Of a stretch of 64,000 nucleotides of DNA, positions 63,056-64,000 are shown piece by piece. The first letter of the stretch is position 1. Each line of letters starts with the position of its first letter. This DNA comes from JACVRW01 sp963746825. GTDB lineage: Bacteria; Actinomycetota; Thermoleophilia; Solirubrobacterales; Thermoleophilaceae. A model generated the notes under the pieces. It worked only from the letters and a program-made list of their open reading frames with translations, was not told the DNA's origin and ran no database searches. Location of the stretch: positions 744,001 through 808,000 of the forward strand of contig CAVVCU010000005.1 of the NCBI GenBank assembly GCA_963746825.1. The letters run 5' to 3'. The translations under genes were made by a program, and so were the position numbers.

Positions 63056-63817
63056 ATGACCTACCAGGAAACCTTCGCGATCGGCGGAGAACTGAATGTC
63101 AACCGGCTCGGCTTCGGGGCCATGCGCCTGCCGGGCGTGCGAACACGGGAGAGCTCCAGCGCGGCTCGCGACGTGCTCCGCGAATCGGTGCGACTGGGAA
63201 TCGATCTGATCGACACCGCTCGCGCATACGGCCGCTCCGAGGACTTCATCGCCGAGGCGCTGTACCCGTATCCGGACGGCTTGGTGATCGCCACGAAGGG
63301 CGGGCTTCGCCGAGGCGGCCACCCAGACGGGCGCCCCGAGCGTCTGCGAGCGGACTGCGAGGAGAGCCTGCGGCGACTTCGGCTCGAGACGATCGACCTC
63401 TGGCAGCTTCACCGGATCGATCCCGGCGTTCCGGTCGAAGAGCAGTTCGGCGCGATCCGCGAGCTGCGCGACGCCGGAAAGATCCGGTTCGTCGGGGTCT
63501 CAGGGGTCTCGGTGGACGAGCTGCGCCAGGCGCGCGACCAGATCGAGGTCGTCACGGTCCAGAACCGCTTCAACGTCGCCGAGCAGACGGCCGGCGATGT
63601 GCTGAGCGTCTGCGAAGCGAACAAGATCGGGTTCCTTCCCTACGCCCCGATAGGCATGGGTGAGCTGGCTAATGGCGTCGAACTTCTCCTGGGTCGATCT
63701 GGCCGCGCGACAGGCGCTTCTTCAGCAGCTCCTCGACGTGGGCCTTGCCCTTGTCGGCGGCTTCCTGGGTCGTGGTCGATCAGGATGGTCTCGATGCCGG
63801 CCATGGCCTGCACATAG
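63056..63817 (+). CDS. Aldo/keto reductase, truncated by a sequence junction near 63660
   Basis: An AKR-family NADPH oxidoreductase. Residues 1-~202 are normal: LNVNRLGFGAMRLPG, the catalytic Asp-Tyr in LIDTARAYGRSEDF, Lys in LVIATKGGLRRGG, His in LWQLHRIDPGVP, then VVTVQNRFNVAEQ and IGFLPYAPIGMGEL. After that the family match stops. The remaining ~50 residues (GRSGRATGASSAAPRRGPCP) are the shadow of a fadB-type coding frame on the other strand. The expected ~75 C-terminal residues of the barrel are missing. The stop at 63817 is therefore not natural; the real gene has been cut, most simply by an assembly join. Confidence 0.8.
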   Translation: MTYQETFAIGGELNVNRLGFGAMRLPGVRTRESSSAARDVLRESVRLGIDLIDTARAYGRSEDFIAEALYPYPDGLVIATKGGLRRGGHPDGRPERLRADCEESLRRLRLETIDLWQLHRIDPGVPVEEQFGAIRELRDAGKIRFVGVSGVSVDELRQARDQIEVVTVQNRFNVAEQTAGDVLSVCEANKIGFLPYAPIGMGELANGVELLLGRSGRATGASSAAPRRGPCPCRRLPGSWSIRMVSMPAMACT

Positions 63818-64000
63818 GCGATGCCCGCGCCCATCATGCCGGCGCCGAGGACGGCGACCTTCTTCGGATCGGACTTCGGGCACGCCGGCCGGACGCACGG
63901 CGCCCTTGTCGAGCTCCTGCATCGACAGGAACAGCGAGCGGATCATGGCCTGGGCCTGCGGCGTCATCAGGGTCTTGATGAAGTAGCGGGTCTCGATGCG
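63665..64000 (-). pseudogene. Fragment of a FadB/FadJ-type 3-hydroxyacyl-CoA dehydrogenase with several frameshifts
   Basis: Reading leftward from the window edge, the minus strand gives RIETRYFIKTLMTPQAQAMI, RSLFLSMQELDKGAVRPAGV, then (after one extra base near 63879) KSDPKKVAVLGAGMMGAGIA and YVQAMAGIETILIDHD, and (after another near 63768) EAADKGKAHVEELLKKRLSR. A third indel is near 63691. This is the linker and NAD-binding start of the fatty-oxidation multifunctional enzyme; the wording is closest to what I know from alphaproteobacterial homologues. Three indels in ~340 bases and the abrupt join to the aldo/keto reductase mark it as low-quality or foreign sequence rather than an evolved pseudogene. 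Confidence 0.75.

Overview
The window is very GC-rich, almost fully coding bacterial DNA. No intergenic gap reaches 300 bases, and I see no rRNA, tRNA, CRISPR array, insertion sequence or origin. The gene order thrS-infC-rpmI-rplT-(SpoU methyltransferase)-pheS-pheT-argC-argJ-argB-argD is the classic actinobacterial arrangement. Together with the high GC, many GTG/TTG starts, a DnaE1-type replicase and plentiful GGDEF proteins, it suggests a soil actinobacterium, possibly of the Thermoleophilia/Solirubrobacterales kind. The class-level placement is an inference.

Layout. 1-14.4 kb: the tail of a hybrid histidine kinase, dnaE, and a run of accessory metabolic genes (VOC proteins, nitronate monooxygenase with a divergent TetR regulator and palindromic operator, PhyH dioxygenase, quinone oxidoreductase, GNAT, secreted beta-helix protein, a frameshifted glycosyltransferase, an unusual MIO-type ammonia-lyase homologue, a DUF3303-TfoX fusion). 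14.4-26.9 kb: one minus-strand operon for a ribosomally made peptide. It holds a 110-aa NHLP-type (nitrile-hydratase-like leader) precursor with a Cys-rich core, a luciferase-like flavin monooxygenase, a fused E1-like/YcaO cyclodehydratase, a SagB-type dehydrogenase, an HlyD-type protein, the two NHLM-type ABC transporters (one with a C39 peptidase) and a carotenoid-oxygenase-family protein. Every gene from the monooxygenase to the oxygenase overlaps the next. 26.9-38.8 kb: XthA, a stand-alone LigD-type polymerase, small regulators and hydrolases, an ArsR-DUF899-microprotein-AHSA1 operon, and a large Gly/Ala repeat protein. 38.8-55.6 kb: argG, a GAF-GGDEF protein, then the long housekeeping run argD back to thrS, fumarylacetoacetase and an MBL hydrolase. 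55.6-64 kb: class-V aminotransferase, Pit phosphate transporter with DUF47 partner, a REC-GGDEF-EAL protein, an Lrp/EamA pair, and an aldo/keto reductase that stops abruptly.

The most interesting system is the peptide operon. The likely pathway is: YcaO and the E1-like domain cyclise core Cys/Ser/Thr to azolines, SagB oxidises them to azoles, the monooxygenase and/or carotenoid-oxygenase homologue may add further oxidative steps, and the C39-ABC/HlyD/ABC2 set removes the leader and exports the product. A hairpin between precursor and monooxygenase buries the monooxygenase start codon, which could set precursor well above enzyme.

Data quality matters for reading this window. Six genes, including argD and pheT which should be needed, are split by single-base indels, mostly an extra G or C in a short run. 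The last ~340 bases carry a foreign-looking fadB-type fragment with three more indels. Sequencing errors and an assembly chimera at the right end are the simplest explanations.
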